Shown: in pieces, positions 44,346-52,876 of the stretch
How the letters are laid out: every line of letters begins with the position of its first letter
Numbering within the stretch: position 1 is the first letter of the stretch
NCBI RefSeq assembly: GCF_011300875.1
Contig: NZ_CP049862.1
Span: 3,286,001-3,350,000 of the forward strand
Direction: 5' to 3'
Length of the DNA: 64,000 bases
Source: Sanguibacter sp. HDW7
GTDB lineage: Bacteria; Actinomycetota; Actinomycetes; Actinomycetales; Cellulomonadaceae
Position numbers and translations under genes: made by a program
Notes under the pieces: generated by a model
What the model saw: only the letters and a program-made list of their open reading frames with translations
Told to the model about the DNA's origin: nothing
Database searches by the model: none

Positions 44346-45056
44346 TCACCGGTCCTGGGCGTCGTCGGGCGCGGAACCGGTCCAGAACATGATCCTGGTC
44401 CGGCCGATCGTCAGGCTGTTGCCGTCGAGCAAGGTCGCCGCAGGCACCTGGTGGCCCTCGACGAACAGGCCGTTCGTCGAGCCGAGGTCCGTCGCGACGA
44501 CACCGTCGGGCGTGATGCGGATCTCGAGGTGACGCCGGCTCACACCAGGGTCGTCGACGACGATGTCGGCCTCCGAGCCACGGCCGATGACCGTGACGGG
44601 ACCCGTGAGGAGGTAGCGCTGCCCGTCGATGTCGACGAGCGGGTGGCGCGAGCTCGGGCTCGCCGACACGGGCGCGACCGCGCCACGCACAGTGCGCGAC
44701 GAGAGCTCGTAACGGCCTGCGGTGACGTCGTCGTGCAGCTCGAACGTCACGGTGACGGGCCCGACGAACGCGTAGCCCTGCGACGTCGCGTGATCCGTGA
44801 CGTTGGCCGCGAGCTCGTCTGCGAGGGTCTCAGCGCCCCACCGCTCGATGCGGTCGAAGTCGTCGGGCGCGAGCGCGAACGTGAACTCGTTGGGGACGAC
44901 GGTGCGGTCGCGGTCCACCGCGGCAGCCTTGTCGTCGACCTCTCGGCGCAGGGCGCTCGCCAGCTCGACGGGCTTGAGCTCGGAGCGGAACGCACGGGAG
45001 AAGGCAGTGCTGACGACCTTCTCCACGCCCTTCTCGAAGCGGTCCAGGACGCCCAT
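44346..45056 (-). CDS. fhaA: FHA domain protein FhaA (DUF3662-FHA)
   Basis: 236 residues: DUF3662 domain at about 1-120 (MGVLDRFEKGVEKVVSTAF) and a C-terminal FHA domain (IGRGSEADIVVDD, VSRRHLEI, DLGSTNGLFVEG). In mycobacteria FhaA binds the phosphorylated pseudokinase domain of MviN and slows peptidoglycan synthesis; the matching pseudokinase in this window is the separate protein at 7021-9393. The linker between domains is short compared with M. tuberculosis FhaA. ATG at 45056 with GGAGG 5 bases upstream; first gene of the operon. Confidence 0.94.
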   Translation of the reverse strand: MGVLDRFEKGVEKVVSTAFSRAFRSELKPVELASALRREVDDKAAAVDRDRTVVPNEFTFALAPDDFDRIERWGAETLADELAANVTDHATSQGYAFVGPVTVTFELHDDVTAGRYELSSRTVRGAVAPVSASPSSRHPLVDIDGQRYLLTGPVTVIGRGSEADIVVDDPGVSRRHLEIRITPDGVVATDLGSTNGLFVEGHQVPAATLLDGNSLTIGRTRIMFWTGSAPDDAQDR

Positions 45057-45134
45057 GGCACCTCCATCCCCTGTTGTCGTCCGGCACGCTCGCAGCGCGT
45101 CGGGGTCGTCGTCGGGCACGACGAACGCCCTTGC

Positions 45135-45140
45135 ATGCTA
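45135..45140 (-). promoter_or_regulatory. Candidate -10 element of the fhaA operon
   Basis: TAGCAT on the minus strand, about 80 bases before the fhaA ATG. Confidence 0.4.
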
Positions 45141-45246
45141 TCGGCGCGCAGCGTGCGGCGGGGCCTGAACACGTGGACGCGCTGTGCGGATCGCGTGCGT
45201 CGTGGCCGATCGCGGGGGTGATTCGGTGGTGTCCTGGTCGCCGTGC

Positions 45247-45252
45247 TAGCCT
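45247..45252 (+). promoter_or_regulatory. Candidate -10 element of tRNA-Leu
   Basis: TAGCCT lies 22 bases before the mature 5' end of tRNA-Leu. Confidence 0.4.
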
Positions 45253-45274
45253 TTCGAGGCTCGCAAGAGTGCTC

Positions 45275-45357
45275 GCGTGAGTGGCGGAATGGCAGACGCG
45301 CTGGCTTCAGGTGCCAGTGCCCGCAAGGGCGTGGGGGTTCAAGTCCCCCCTCACGCA
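45275..45357 (+). tRNA. tRNA-Leu (anticodon CAG)
   Basis: 83 nt with a long variable arm typical of tRNA-Leu: acceptor GCGTGAG pairs with CTCACGC, anticodon stem CTGGC/GCCAG with CAG at 45308-45310, T-arm GGGGGTTCAAGTCCCCC. CCA is not encoded. Confidence 0.97.
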
Positions 45358-45365
45358 CGCGAGAT

Positions 45366-45398
45366 CGAAGGCCCCGGACCAATGGTCCGGGGCCTTCG
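45366..45398 (+). terminator. Terminator after tRNA-Leu
   Basis: Perfect 15-bp stem (45366-45380 with 45384-45398), AAT loop. Confidence 0.85.
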
Positions 45399-45660
45399 TC
45401 GTGCCCGGGGCACAGCTTCATGCCCACGCGGGCGGGATCGATACGCGCGCAGCCGTTTGCACCGACATCATGGGATGAAAACGCTCCCACTGGGAATACT
45501 GGGGAAAACTCACCCGCGACGCGGGCCGTTATGCGTTTTATGGGTGGGCAACGAGCCTTGCAACTTGCAGCAAGCGCCGCAACTCTGGGAACTGCCTTCG
45601 TCAAGGACGGGTCAAGCCGCGTCGTTGCGAGGTGATCCAGACCCCCACCGGAACAGGACG
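45399..45660 (+). promoter_or_regulatory. Upstream region of the pilus locus
   Basis: 262 bp, clearly less GC-rich than the rest of the window, so probably a promoter with regulator sites. No complete promoter is evident. Contains a LacI/CebR-like half-palindrome (45476-45489) and a TTGCA/GCAA-rich stretch at about 45553-45585. Confidence 0.5.
45476..45489. promoter_or_regulatory. Possible CebR/CelR-like operator
   Basis: TGAAAACGCTCCCA matches 11 of 14 positions of the actinobacterial cellulose-utilisation operator TGGGAGCGCTCCCA; one half is perfect. No LacI regulator is encoded here. Confidence 0.3.
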
Positions 45661-48600
45661 ATGAACCTTCGACCCGCAGCCGCACTCAGCGCACTCGCGC
45701 TCGTGGCGGGAGGCCTCACGCTCCTCACCGTGCCCGACGTCGCCGACGCCGCCGGCAACGGTGACACCGTCTTCATCGACGACGCCCTCCAGGCCGGACC
45801 GCTCGGGACCGCATGGGCCGTCCGCGGCGCGCGCTGGACCCCGCAGCTGCGCACCGTCGCGCAGAACAACCAGGTCGTCCACTCGAGAAACACCGCGGAC
45901 TGCAGCCCCTGGCCAACCTGCCTCGCGACGTACGACGTGGCCCGTGACGGCAGCTGGCTCACGCTCACGAGCGACAACACCCAGGACGGCCTCGGCGAGG
46001 CCGGCTTCGTCCTCAACCAGACCTCGTTCTCCTCCGCGCGCGGCGTCGTCATCGAGTACGACCAGCGTGTCTACCGGACCAACAACGGCAAGATGGGAAC
46101 GCTCCTGCAGGGCGGCGGCGACGGCATCTCGCTGTTCCTCGTCGACGCGAACGCCCGCGACTACGGACGCCCCACCGAGGTCGACACCGACTCCACCCAG
46201 CCTGGTGGCTACGGCGCCGCGCTCGGCTACTCGAGCGTCTCCAACACCGGCGACTCCTGGTGCCCCGCCCAGCCCGGCATCGCCGGCGCCTATCTCGGCA
46301 TCGGGTTCGACGTCTACGGCAACTTCCAGAAGGCCGAGACCTTCATCGACAGCGCCAACCGCGGCACCCGCCCCAGCTCCGTCTCCGGCCAGCACCCGAA
46401 CGCGCTCAACACTCGGCTCATGCAGTCCATCGGCCTGCGCGGCTCCGGCGTCCGCTTCCTCAACGCGGCCTCCTGCAACACCGCGAACCAGGCGCAGCTC
46501 GAACGCAGCTACGGACTGATCCGCCATCCGCTCACGACCCGGCCTGGGTACCTCTCCGCGTTCCAGGTGCGATGGAACGCCGCCGACGACCCCGCGACGT
46601 ACGCGTGGCAGTACAAGAAGGCCTCCGACGTCACGTGGACGGCCGTCCCGACCGAGCTCGTCGCCTCCGTCCCCGCGAGCAACCTCAACGACCCGCGCGG
46701 CTACGCCACCGCCCGCATCCCCGTCGACGCCGCCTACACCGGCGCCTACGACGTCCGCTACAGGCGCACGACGGGCAGCGACCAGGCCTACCGCACGATC
46801 TCCGTGCCGCGGAACGCGGCCGTCAGCACGTGGCCCGACGTGAGCGTCACCGGCACGACGACGTTCGACTCGCTCACCGAGCCCAAGGGCGGCTACCGCT
46901 GGCTCGCCGGCACCGGCGCCCACGGGAGCACGACGACCGGCGCGTGGATCGACAACCCGAAGAACGACGCGCACGGCTACCGCCGCGTCCGCGTCACGCT
47001 CACCCCTCAGGCCGACGGCTCCCGGAACGTCGCAGTCTCGTGGACCCCCAAGCTCTCCATGTCCGACGACATCTGCGTCGACCCCGTGACGAAGGTGCCC
47101 AACGGGCTCGTCGGCGCTGCGTGCAGCGGCGCCGCGGGGGAGTGGCGCCCCGCCGCGGCACCGACGTTCACCGAGCAGTTCAGCTACGACCTCGCCGACA
47201 GCCAGTTCCAGGCCGCCATGCCCGCGCAGTTCCGGCTCGGCTTCGCCGCGTCGACCGGCTGGGCCGTGAACTTCCACCAGATCCGCAACCTCCGCGTGAC
47301 GTCCCCGACCGACCTCGCGGTCGACAAGACCGTCGCGCTCGGCACCACCGACGCATCGACCACCTGGCACGACACCGTCACCGGCCAGGCCGGTGACACC
47401 GTCGCCTACCGGCTCGTCGCGACGAACGAGGGCCCCTCGCCCCTCGACCCCGCCTATCCCGCGACGCTCACCGACCCGATGACCGCGGTCCCGTTCGCCG
47501 ATCCCCAGGACGTCACGTGGACCGCGACCGCGACCGGCGGCGCCCAGGTCCGCGCGACCTCCGCCGACCCGTGGACGACGAGCGTCTCCGGCACCGGCCC
47601 GCTCACCGCCGCGAACGCCCTCGAGTGGCACTCACCCGACCGCACGACGACGCCGACGGCCGCCGTCACCGTCGTCGTCACGGGAACCGTCGACCCCGCC
47701 GCGAGCGTCGGCACGTACCCCAACACCGCGACCGTCACCGCATCCCCCGCGGGCGGACCCCAGGAGACCGACCTCAGCAACAACACGGACGACGCCGAGC
47801 TCGTGCTGCGACCCGGCGACACGTGGCGCGTCGCCAAGACCGCCGACCCCGCGAGCGGCACGACCGTCACGGCCGGCACCGAGATCGCCTACAGCGTCAC
47901 CGCGACCGCCGACGGAGCCGCCGGCCGCGGCGACGTGCGCGGGGTCGTCCTCACCGACGACCTCGACGACGTGCTCGACGACGCGACGTTCGTCCCCGGC
48001 TCCGCAACCCTGACGATCGGCTCCGACACCCCCCTCGCCGTCGCCGATCCCGTCGGCACGACGCTCACGACCGCGCCGTTCGACCTCCCGCACGGCGCGA
48101 CCGCGACGCTCCGCTACCGCGTCACCGTCGACCTCGATGTCGCCGGCGGCACCACCCTGCGCAACGTCGTCGTCGGCGACGCGACCTCGGGCGACCCCGA
48201 GACCTGCGCGCCACCCGCCGACCCCGACGACGCGACGTGCGCAACCGTCCACACGACCCCCGCCTGGACGCTCGCGAAGACCGTCGCCGACGCCGCCGAG
48301 CCGGGCACGACGCTGCCCGACGGCTCCCTCGTCCAGCCCGGCACGACCCTCGTCTACTCCGTCACCGCGACGAACGCGGGCCCCGCGGACGTCGACGCGA
48401 CCTTCGTCGACGACCTCAGCGACCTCCTCGCCGACCCGGCCGGGCCTACGGGCCCCAAGGCGACGTTCGTCGCCGGCTCCGTGAACCTCGTCGTCGACGG
48501 GACCCCCGCGGCCGGTTCGCTCCCGGCCGCGCCCGACGCCTCCCACCTCCTCGAGGTCGGGCCCGTCACCCTGCCCGCCGCGACGACCGCCGCCGGCACG

Positions 48601-49251
48601 ACGACGCCGACGACCGCGGTCCTCACCTACCGCGTCACCGTCGCCGCCGACGCCTGGGCCACGACCCTCCGCAACTCCGTCACCGGTTCCGGGACCGACC
48701 CCGTCGGCGGCGGCGACCTGCCGCCCCTCGACTGCGCCCCGACCGACCCGTGCTCGACCGACCAGCGCACGCCGCTGCTCCTCCAGGTCGAGAAGCGCGG
48801 CGAGGACCTCACCGGCACCGTCGTCCCCATGGACGGCTCGCAGTGGGCGGTCTACTCCGACGCCGACCTCTCGACCGTCGTCGTCGAACCCGTCGACGCC
48901 GTCGCCGGGAAGACCGGGCTCTTCCGCACGCAGCTCGAGCCCGGCACGTACTGGCTCGTCGAGACCCAGGCGCTGCCCGGCTTCCAGCTCCTCGCCACGC
49001 CCGTCGAGCTCACTGTCGCCGCGGACGGCGCCGTGACGCTCGCCGACCCGACGAGCTTCCTCTCCGTCCGCGACGACACGGCCGACGACCACGCGTGGAC
49101 CGTCGTCGTCCAGGACGTTCCCGCGCTCGACCTGCCCGAGTCCGGAGGGGAGCGGCCCACCGTGCTCCTCGCCGTCGGGATCCTCCTCAGCGCCCTCGCC
49201 TGCGCCGTCGGCGTACGCGCCCGACGACGCACCCGCACCGGGAGGCCGTGA
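45661..49251 (+). CDS. LPXTG-anchored surface adhesin, lectin-like head with DUF11 repeats and a SpaA-type domain
   Basis: 1196 residues with a signal peptide (cut near ADA-AGN, residue 32). Residues about 35-290 look like an L-type lectin fold (SARGVVIEYDQRVYR, GDGISLFLVDAN, YGAALGYSSV, GIGFDVYGNF). Residues about 560-1030 carry three DUF11-type repeats (LAVDKTVAL, WRVAKTADPASGTTVTAGTE, WTLAKTVADAAEPG). A SpaA/prealbumin-like Cna_B domain follows (LLLQVEKRGEDLTGTVVPMD, GTYWLVETQALPGFQLL) with Lys and Glu for an isopeptide bond. The C-terminus is a sorting signal: LPESG at 1158-1162, a hydrophobic helix and RRRTR. Most likely the tip adhesin of a sortase-built pilus. AGGA 4 bases before the ATG. 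Confidence 0.85.
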   Translation: MNLRPAAALSALALVAGGLTLLTVPDVADAAGNGDTVFIDDALQAGPLGTAWAVRGARWTPQLRTVAQNNQVVHSRNTADCSPWPTCLATYDVARDGSWLTLTSDNTQDGLGEAGFVLNQTSFSSARGVVIEYDQRVYRTNNGKMGTLLQGGGDGISLFLVDANARDYGRPTEVDTDSTQPGGYGAALGYSSVSNTGDSWCPAQPGIAGAYLGIGFDVYGNFQKAETFIDSANRGTRPSSVSGQHPNALNTRLMQSIGLRGSGVRFLNAASCNTANQAQLERSYGLIRHPLTTRPGYLSAFQVRWNAADDPATYAWQYKKASDVTWTAVPTELVASVPASNLNDPRGYATARIPVDAAYTGAYDVRYRRTTGSDQAYRTISVPRNAAVSTWPDVSVTGTTTFDSLTEPKGGYRWLAGTGAHGSTTTGAWIDNPKNDAHGYRRVRVTLTPQADGSRNVAVSWTPKLSMSDDICVDPVTKVPNGLVGAACSGAAGEWRPAAAPTFTEQFSYDLADSQFQAAMPAQFRLGFAASTGWAVNFHQIRNLRVTSPTDLAVDKTVALGTTDASTTWHDTVTGQAGDTVAYRLVATNEGPSPLDPAYPATLTDPMTAVPFADPQDVTWTATATGGAQVRATSADPWTTSVSGTGPLTAANALEWHSPDRTTTPTAAVTVVVTGTVDPAASVGTYPNTATVTASPAGGPQETDLSNNTDDAELVLRPGDTWRVAKTADPASGTTVTAGTEIAYSVTATADGAAGRGDVRGVVLTDDLDDVLDDATFVPGSATLTIGSDTPLAVADPVGTTLTTAPFDLPHGATATLRYRVTVDLDVAGGTTLRNVVVGDATSGDPETCAPPADPDDATCATVHTTPAWTLAKTVADAAEPGTTLPDGSLVQPGTTLVYSVTATNAGPADVDATFVDDLSDLLADPAGPTGPKATFVAGSVNLVVDGTPAAGSLPAAPDASHLLEVGPVTLPAATTAAGTTTPTTAVLTYRVTVAADAWATTLRNSVTGSGTDPVGGGDLPPLDCAPTDPCSTDQRTPLLLQVEKRGEDLTGTVVPMDGSQWAVYSDADLSTVVVEPVDAVAGKTGLFRTQLEPGTYWLVETQALPGFQLLATPVELTVAADGAVTLADPTSFLSVRDDTADDHAWTVVVQDVPALDLPESGGERPTVLLAVGILLSALACAVGVRARRRTRTGRP

Positions 49252-49345
49252 CCCCCCCGACCCGCTCCAGCCCGCCGGGCATGTGCACGCGACGCGACCC
49301 GGCCCCCCCGTACATCTCAGGGACCACCACCAAGGGAGAAACACA

Positions 49346-50875
49346 GTGACCCGCTCCACCCTCTGGCGCCGCGCAGCGGCCGTGCTCGCCGTCGGCGTGC
49401 TCGCCCTCGTCGGCGGTGCCGGTGCCGCCCAGGCCGCACCGATCATCGACCCCGCCGCGACCGGGACGCTCCACGTCCACAAGCGCCTCAACCCGACCGG
49501 CACCCTCACGCCCGGCAACGGCCTCGAGAACCCCGCCGCTCCCGGCACGGCGCTCGACGGCATCCAGTTCGACGTCCAGCTCATCACGAACGTCGACCTC
49601 ACGACCACCGCCGGCTGGAGCACGGCCCGCGACCTCGCCGACGACCCGTCGACCATCGACGCGGGCGACCTCGGCCCCGCCGTCTCGCAGCCGACCGCCG
49701 TCGTCACCGGCACCGCGACGTTCCCCGGCCTCGCCGTCGGCGCGTACCTCGTGAGCGAGAAGCTCACGCCCGCGCAGGTCGCGGACGGCATCTCGCCCGC
49801 CGCGCCGTTCGTCGTCACCGTCCCCATGACCCACCCGACGGCCCTCAACACGTGGCTCTACGACGTCCACGTCTACCCGAAGAACCTCCGCTCGACCGTC
49901 ACGAAGACCGTCGACGACGGCCCCGGCACGACGTACGAGATCGGCGACACGATCGACTGGACCGTCGCCGCTCCCGTGCCCGCGCAGACGACGACGAAGT
50001 TCGTCTTCAAGGACGTGCTCGTCGACCACCTGACGATCGGCGCGCCCCTCGCGGACAACGTGGCCGTGACCGTCGGCGGCACCGCGCTCGCCGCGGCCGA
50101 CTACACGATCCTCTACGACGCCGCGACCGACAACACGCTCGTCGTCCGCCTCACCGCCACCGGCCTCGACGCGCTCAACGACGTCGTCGGCACGGCCGCG
50201 CAGATCGCGCTCACCTTCACGTCGACCGTCGTCTCGCTGCCCGCCGACGGCATCATCGCCAACACCGCGACGATCTTCCCCAACGAGTCCTTCCCCGAGA
50301 CGGGCCCCGGCATCGACACCCCCGAGGTCGTCTCGCGCTTCGGTGAGATCAACATCCTCAAGACGGACGACGAGACCGACGCGCCCCTCGCCGGCGCCGA
50401 GTTCAAGGTCTTCGCGTCCGAGGCCGACGCCCGTGCCTATGCGGCGAACCCCGCCGCGAACTCCGCGCTCCCCCTCCAGGCGCAGCAGAACGGCACCGGC
50501 GCGCTCGTCGAGACGTTCACGACGGCCGCTGACGGCACCGTGAGCATCACGGGCCTGCGCGCCTCCAACTGGCAGGACGGTGCCCTCCTCACCAACCCGG
50601 CCGACTTCCAGGGCTACTGGCTCCTCGAGACCAAGGCGCCCGCGGGCTACGAGCTCGCCGCCGCGCCTTTCGGCGCGATCAACGTCCTCTTCGACGCGGC
50701 CGCCTCGAACGTCCTGCCGCACGGCGACATCGAGGTCCCCAACGTCCTCAAGCCGGAGCTCCCGCTCACCGGTGGACAGATCGCGACGGGCGTCTTCGGC
50801 CTGCTCGGCGCGCTCGTCCTCACGGGCGGCGTCCTCCTCGTCATCCGCGCGCGCCGACAGGGCGCCGGAGCCTGA
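49346..50875 (+). CDS. Isopeptide-forming LPXTG backbone pilin (SpaH/FimA type)
   Basis: 509 residues. Signal peptide (VLAVGVLALVGGAGAAQA), pilin motif YDVHVYPKN with linking Lys179, E-box YWLLETKAPAGYE with Glu428, and sorting signal LPLTG at 472-476 followed by a hydrophobic helix and RARRQ. These are the marks of the major pilin of Gram-positive covalent pili: the class C sortase joins the Thr of LPLTG to Lys179 of the next subunit. GTG start with GGGAGA 7 bases upstream. 94 bases separate it from the adhesin gene; a strong hairpin separates it from the sortase gene. Confidence 0.93.
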   Translation: MTRSTLWRRAAAVLAVGVLALVGGAGAAQAAPIIDPAATGTLHVHKRLNPTGTLTPGNGLENPAAPGTALDGIQFDVQLITNVDLTTTAGWSTARDLADDPSTIDAGDLGPAVSQPTAVVTGTATFPGLAVGAYLVSEKLTPAQVADGISPAAPFVVTVPMTHPTALNTWLYDVHVYPKNLRSTVTKTVDDGPGTTYEIGDTIDWTVAAPVPAQTTTKFVFKDVLVDHLTIGAPLADNVAVTVGGTALAAADYTILYDAATDNTLVVRLTATGLDALNDVVGTAAQIALTFTSTVVSLPADGIIANTATIFPNESFPETGPGIDTPEVVSRFGEINILKTDDETDAPLAGAEFKVFASEADARAYAANPAANSALPLQAQQNGTGALVETFTTAADGTVSITGLRASNWQDGALLTNPADFQGYWLLETKAPAGYELAAAPFGAINVLFDAAASNVLPHGDIEVPNVLKPELPLTGGQIATGVFGLLGALVLTGGVLLVIRARRQGAGA

Positions 50876-50880
50876 CATGA

Positions 50881-50919
50881 TCGGGTCGTGCGGCGGGCGT
50901 CGCCCGCCGCACGACCCGA
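50881..50919 (+). terminator. Strong hairpin between pilin and sortase genes
   Basis: Perfect 19-bp arms (50881-50899 with 50901-50919), six bases after the pilin stop. No T tract. It includes the first bases of the sortase ribosome binding site (GAGGA, 50918-50922), so it may attenuate or sequester sortase translation. Confidence 0.7.
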
Positions 50920-50928
50920 GGACCCACG

Positions 50929-51873
50929 ATGAGTGCGACGACGACGGCACGGCACCAGCGACACGTCCGGGCGCGACGCCCCTGGGCGGCGTCCGGGATC
51001 GTCGCTGTCGTCGTCGCGCTCGTCGGCGGGGCGATCCTCTCCTACCCGCTCGCCGCACCCTGGATCACCGACGTCATCCAGGCTGACCAGCTCGTCGCCT
51101 ACCACCAGGGGGTCGACGCGCTCGACCCCGCCGACGTCGAGCGCATCCTCACCTCGGCGCACGACTACAACGCGAACCTCCCCAACGGACCCCTGCGCGA
51201 CCCGTACGTGCTCAACGAGAGCGGCGAGGCCGTGAGCCTCGACGAGGGACGCACGCGCTACGAGTCCGAGCTCCGCCTACCCACGGCCGGCGCCGACACG
51301 CCCATGGCCCAGCTGAGCATCCCCGCGATCGGCGTCGACCTGCCCGTCTACCACGGCACGTCCGAGGAGACGCTCACGCGCGGCGTCGGGCACTTCTACG
51401 GCTCGGGCCTGCCCGTCGGGGGCACGGGCGTGCACCCCGTCCTCACCGCCCACTCCGGCTACGTCGACGCGACGCTCTTCGACGACCTCGACAGGCTCAC
51501 GGTCGGGGACACCTTCTCGATCCTCGTCCTGGGCGAGCTCCTCCACTACCGGGTCGACCACATCGCGACCGTGCTGCCCGACGAGTCCGAGCTGCTGCGC
51601 CAGGTGCCCGGCAAGGACTACGTCACCCTCGTGACGTGCACGCCGCGGTACGTCAACACCCATCGGCTCCTCGTTCGCGGGGAGCGGGTCGACGGGCCCG
51701 ACGCCGCGGGTGGCGACGACGCCGCGACGCAGCTCGTCACAGCGCCCGCCGTCGGCATGCCGTGGTGGGTCCTCGTGACCCTCGGCCCCGCGGTCGGCAC
51801 GTTCTTCCTCGTGCGACCACCCCGGCGACGGTCGCCGGGCACCGCGACCGAGATGGCGGGCCTGGCTGGCTGA
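50929..51873 (+). CDS. Class C sortase (pilus assembly)
   Basis: 314-residue membrane transpeptidase that polymerises pilins. N-terminal membrane helix (SGIVAVVVALVGGAILSYP), a DPY lid motif (PLRDPYVL, about residue 92), sortase barrel with catalytic His175 (LTAHSGY), Cys237 (TLVTCTP) and Arg246 (NTHRLLVRG), and a second C-terminal membrane helix (WWVLVTLGPAVGTFFLV), which is typical of class C. ATG at 50929; GAGGA 6 bases upstream lies in the base of the preceding hairpin. No housekeeping sortase is encoded in the window. Confidence 0.93.
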   Translation: MSATTTARHQRHVRARRPWAASGIVAVVVALVGGAILSYPLAAPWITDVIQADQLVAYHQGVDALDPADVERILTSAHDYNANLPNGPLRDPYVLNESGEAVSLDEGRTRYESELRLPTAGADTPMAQLSIPAIGVDLPVYHGTSEETLTRGVGHFYGSGLPVGGTGVHPVLTAHSGYVDATLFDDLDRLTVGDTFSILVLGELLHYRVDHIATVLPDESELLRQVPGKDYVTLVTCTPRYVNTHRLLVRGERVDGPDAAGGDDAATQLVTAPAVGMPWWVLVTLGPAVGTFFLVRPPRRRSPGTATEMAGLAG

Positions 51874-51893
51874 GATCGCCCCGCCGACGACGC

Positions 51894-52502
51894 TCAGCGC
51901 TCGTCGACGACCTCGACGTCGAGCCCCGCGACGACGGCCAGCAGCGTGACGTCGAGGTCGACGTCCGCGACGAGATCGGCGTCGGGCCGGAAGCGCACCG
52001 TCGTGCCCGTCGTGCCGTCCGGGGCCACGCCGTCGAGCGCCGAGGCCGGCACGCCGTGGACGTACCGCTGCGTCCACGCCCCCTCGAGGCGTCGGTTCGT
52101 GTGGTCGAGGACCTCGGACAGCGCCGCAACCGTGCTCATGCCGGCCCGTGGGCGGCCGTCCGCGAGGAGCGGTGCGTCCGCGCGGTCGAAGAAGCGCACG
52201 TCGCGCGTCGCCATGACCGGCTTGCGCACGGGAGCGCCCGAGGCGTCGACGCGGGTGTCCGTGCCCCGCCCGTCGTCAGCGACCGACACCGAGCCGTCGG
52301 AGTGCCGCACGACGCGGGCCCTGCCCGTGCGCCCCTGCGCCTCGGCCTCCTCCGCCGCGTACGCGAGCACCTCGAGCACGAGGTGCGTGAGCCCGCCCGC
52401 CGCGTGGACCGGCGCCGCCGCACGCACGTCCTCGAGGTGCGCGACGTCGACGTCCGCGGTCCACGCATGGGTCGTCACGGTCCAGTCCTCGCGGTGCGTC
52501 AT
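51894..52502 (-). CDS. Degenerate GyrB-like GHKL ATPase domain protein
   Basis: 202 residues that match only the N-terminal ATPase domain of GyrB. Preserved: catalytic Glu region (THLVLEVLAYAAEEAE, compare [13 protein letters not shown] in the true GyrB), DDGRGTDT (the Asp-x-Gly-x-Gly motif), a MSTVAALSEVL helix in place of the GVGxSVVNALS helix, and GTTVRFRPD. The metal-binding Asn of EVVDNAVDE is replaced by Tyr and the Gly-rich lid is changed, so hydrolysis is doubtful. No transducer or TOPRIM domain. The true gyrB is at 24056-26083. Leaderless start at 52502. Function unknown; not related by sequence to the pilus genes next to it. Confidence 0.72.
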   Translation of the reverse strand: MTHREDWTVTTHAWTADVDVAHLEDVRAAAPVHAAGGLTHLVLEVLAYAAEEAEAQGRTGRARVVRHSDGSVSVADDGRGTDTRVDASGAPVRKPVMATRDVRFFDRADAPLLADGRPRAGMSTVAALSEVLDHTNRRLEGAWTQRYVHGVPASALDGVAPDGTTGTTVRFRPDADLVADVDLDVTLLAVVAGLDVEVVDER

Positions 52503-52876
52503 GACCGCAGCGTAGGGCCGCACCCGCGGGGCGGAAAAACCGTCGCGCACCATGCATCTCCCCCGGTAGCGTCGCTGCTCGCCGACCCCCGGGGAGCGGC
52601 CGCAGCCGGGTACGGCCTGCGGTCCCGCACGTCACCTGAGGACGTCGGATGCGTGACTTCTCACGCATGGCAACGCGCTCTCAACGCATGGGTTCAACTC
52701 CCTGACCGTCGTCCGGCCGACCACGCCCGCCCACGGCCCTGCGGGTCACGACCTCGTCGTGGCCCCCGCCACCGGCAGGCCGGCCGGGCGACGGTCGCAG
52801 CAGCGCGACCGCTCCGCACCATCCTGTGGCATCCGCCCCGGGACCCACCGAGACGATCCGAAGGGGGTCGCCCACC
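52503..52876. other. Intergenic region between the GyrB-like and SPFH genes
   Basis: 374 bp, divergent. Contains the -10 of the GyrB-like gene, a hairpin (ATGCGTGA 52649-52656 with TCACGCAT 52661-52668) and a short T-arm-like sequence (GGGTTCAACTCCC, 52690-52702). No other gene is visible. Confidence 0.5.
52509..52514 (-). promoter_or_regulatory. -10 element, leaderless promoter of the GyrB-like gene
   Basis: TACGCT on the minus strand, six bases before the ATG at 52502; no Shine-Dalgarno sequence. Confidence 0.5.

Noticed and set aside
45553-45585. A riboswitch in the leader of the adhesin gene
   Set aside because: Short TTGCA/GCAA repeats are present but no known riboswitch consensus fits.
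47517-49349. A 610-codon frame inside the adhesin gene
   Set aside because: Arg/Asp/Pro-only composition, an out-of-frame shadow; the adhesin frame has domains and a sorting signal.
52690-52702. A T-arm-like sequence as a real tRNA
   Set aside because: The remainder of a cloverleaf is absent and only three stem pairs form; kept only as a possible junction trace.
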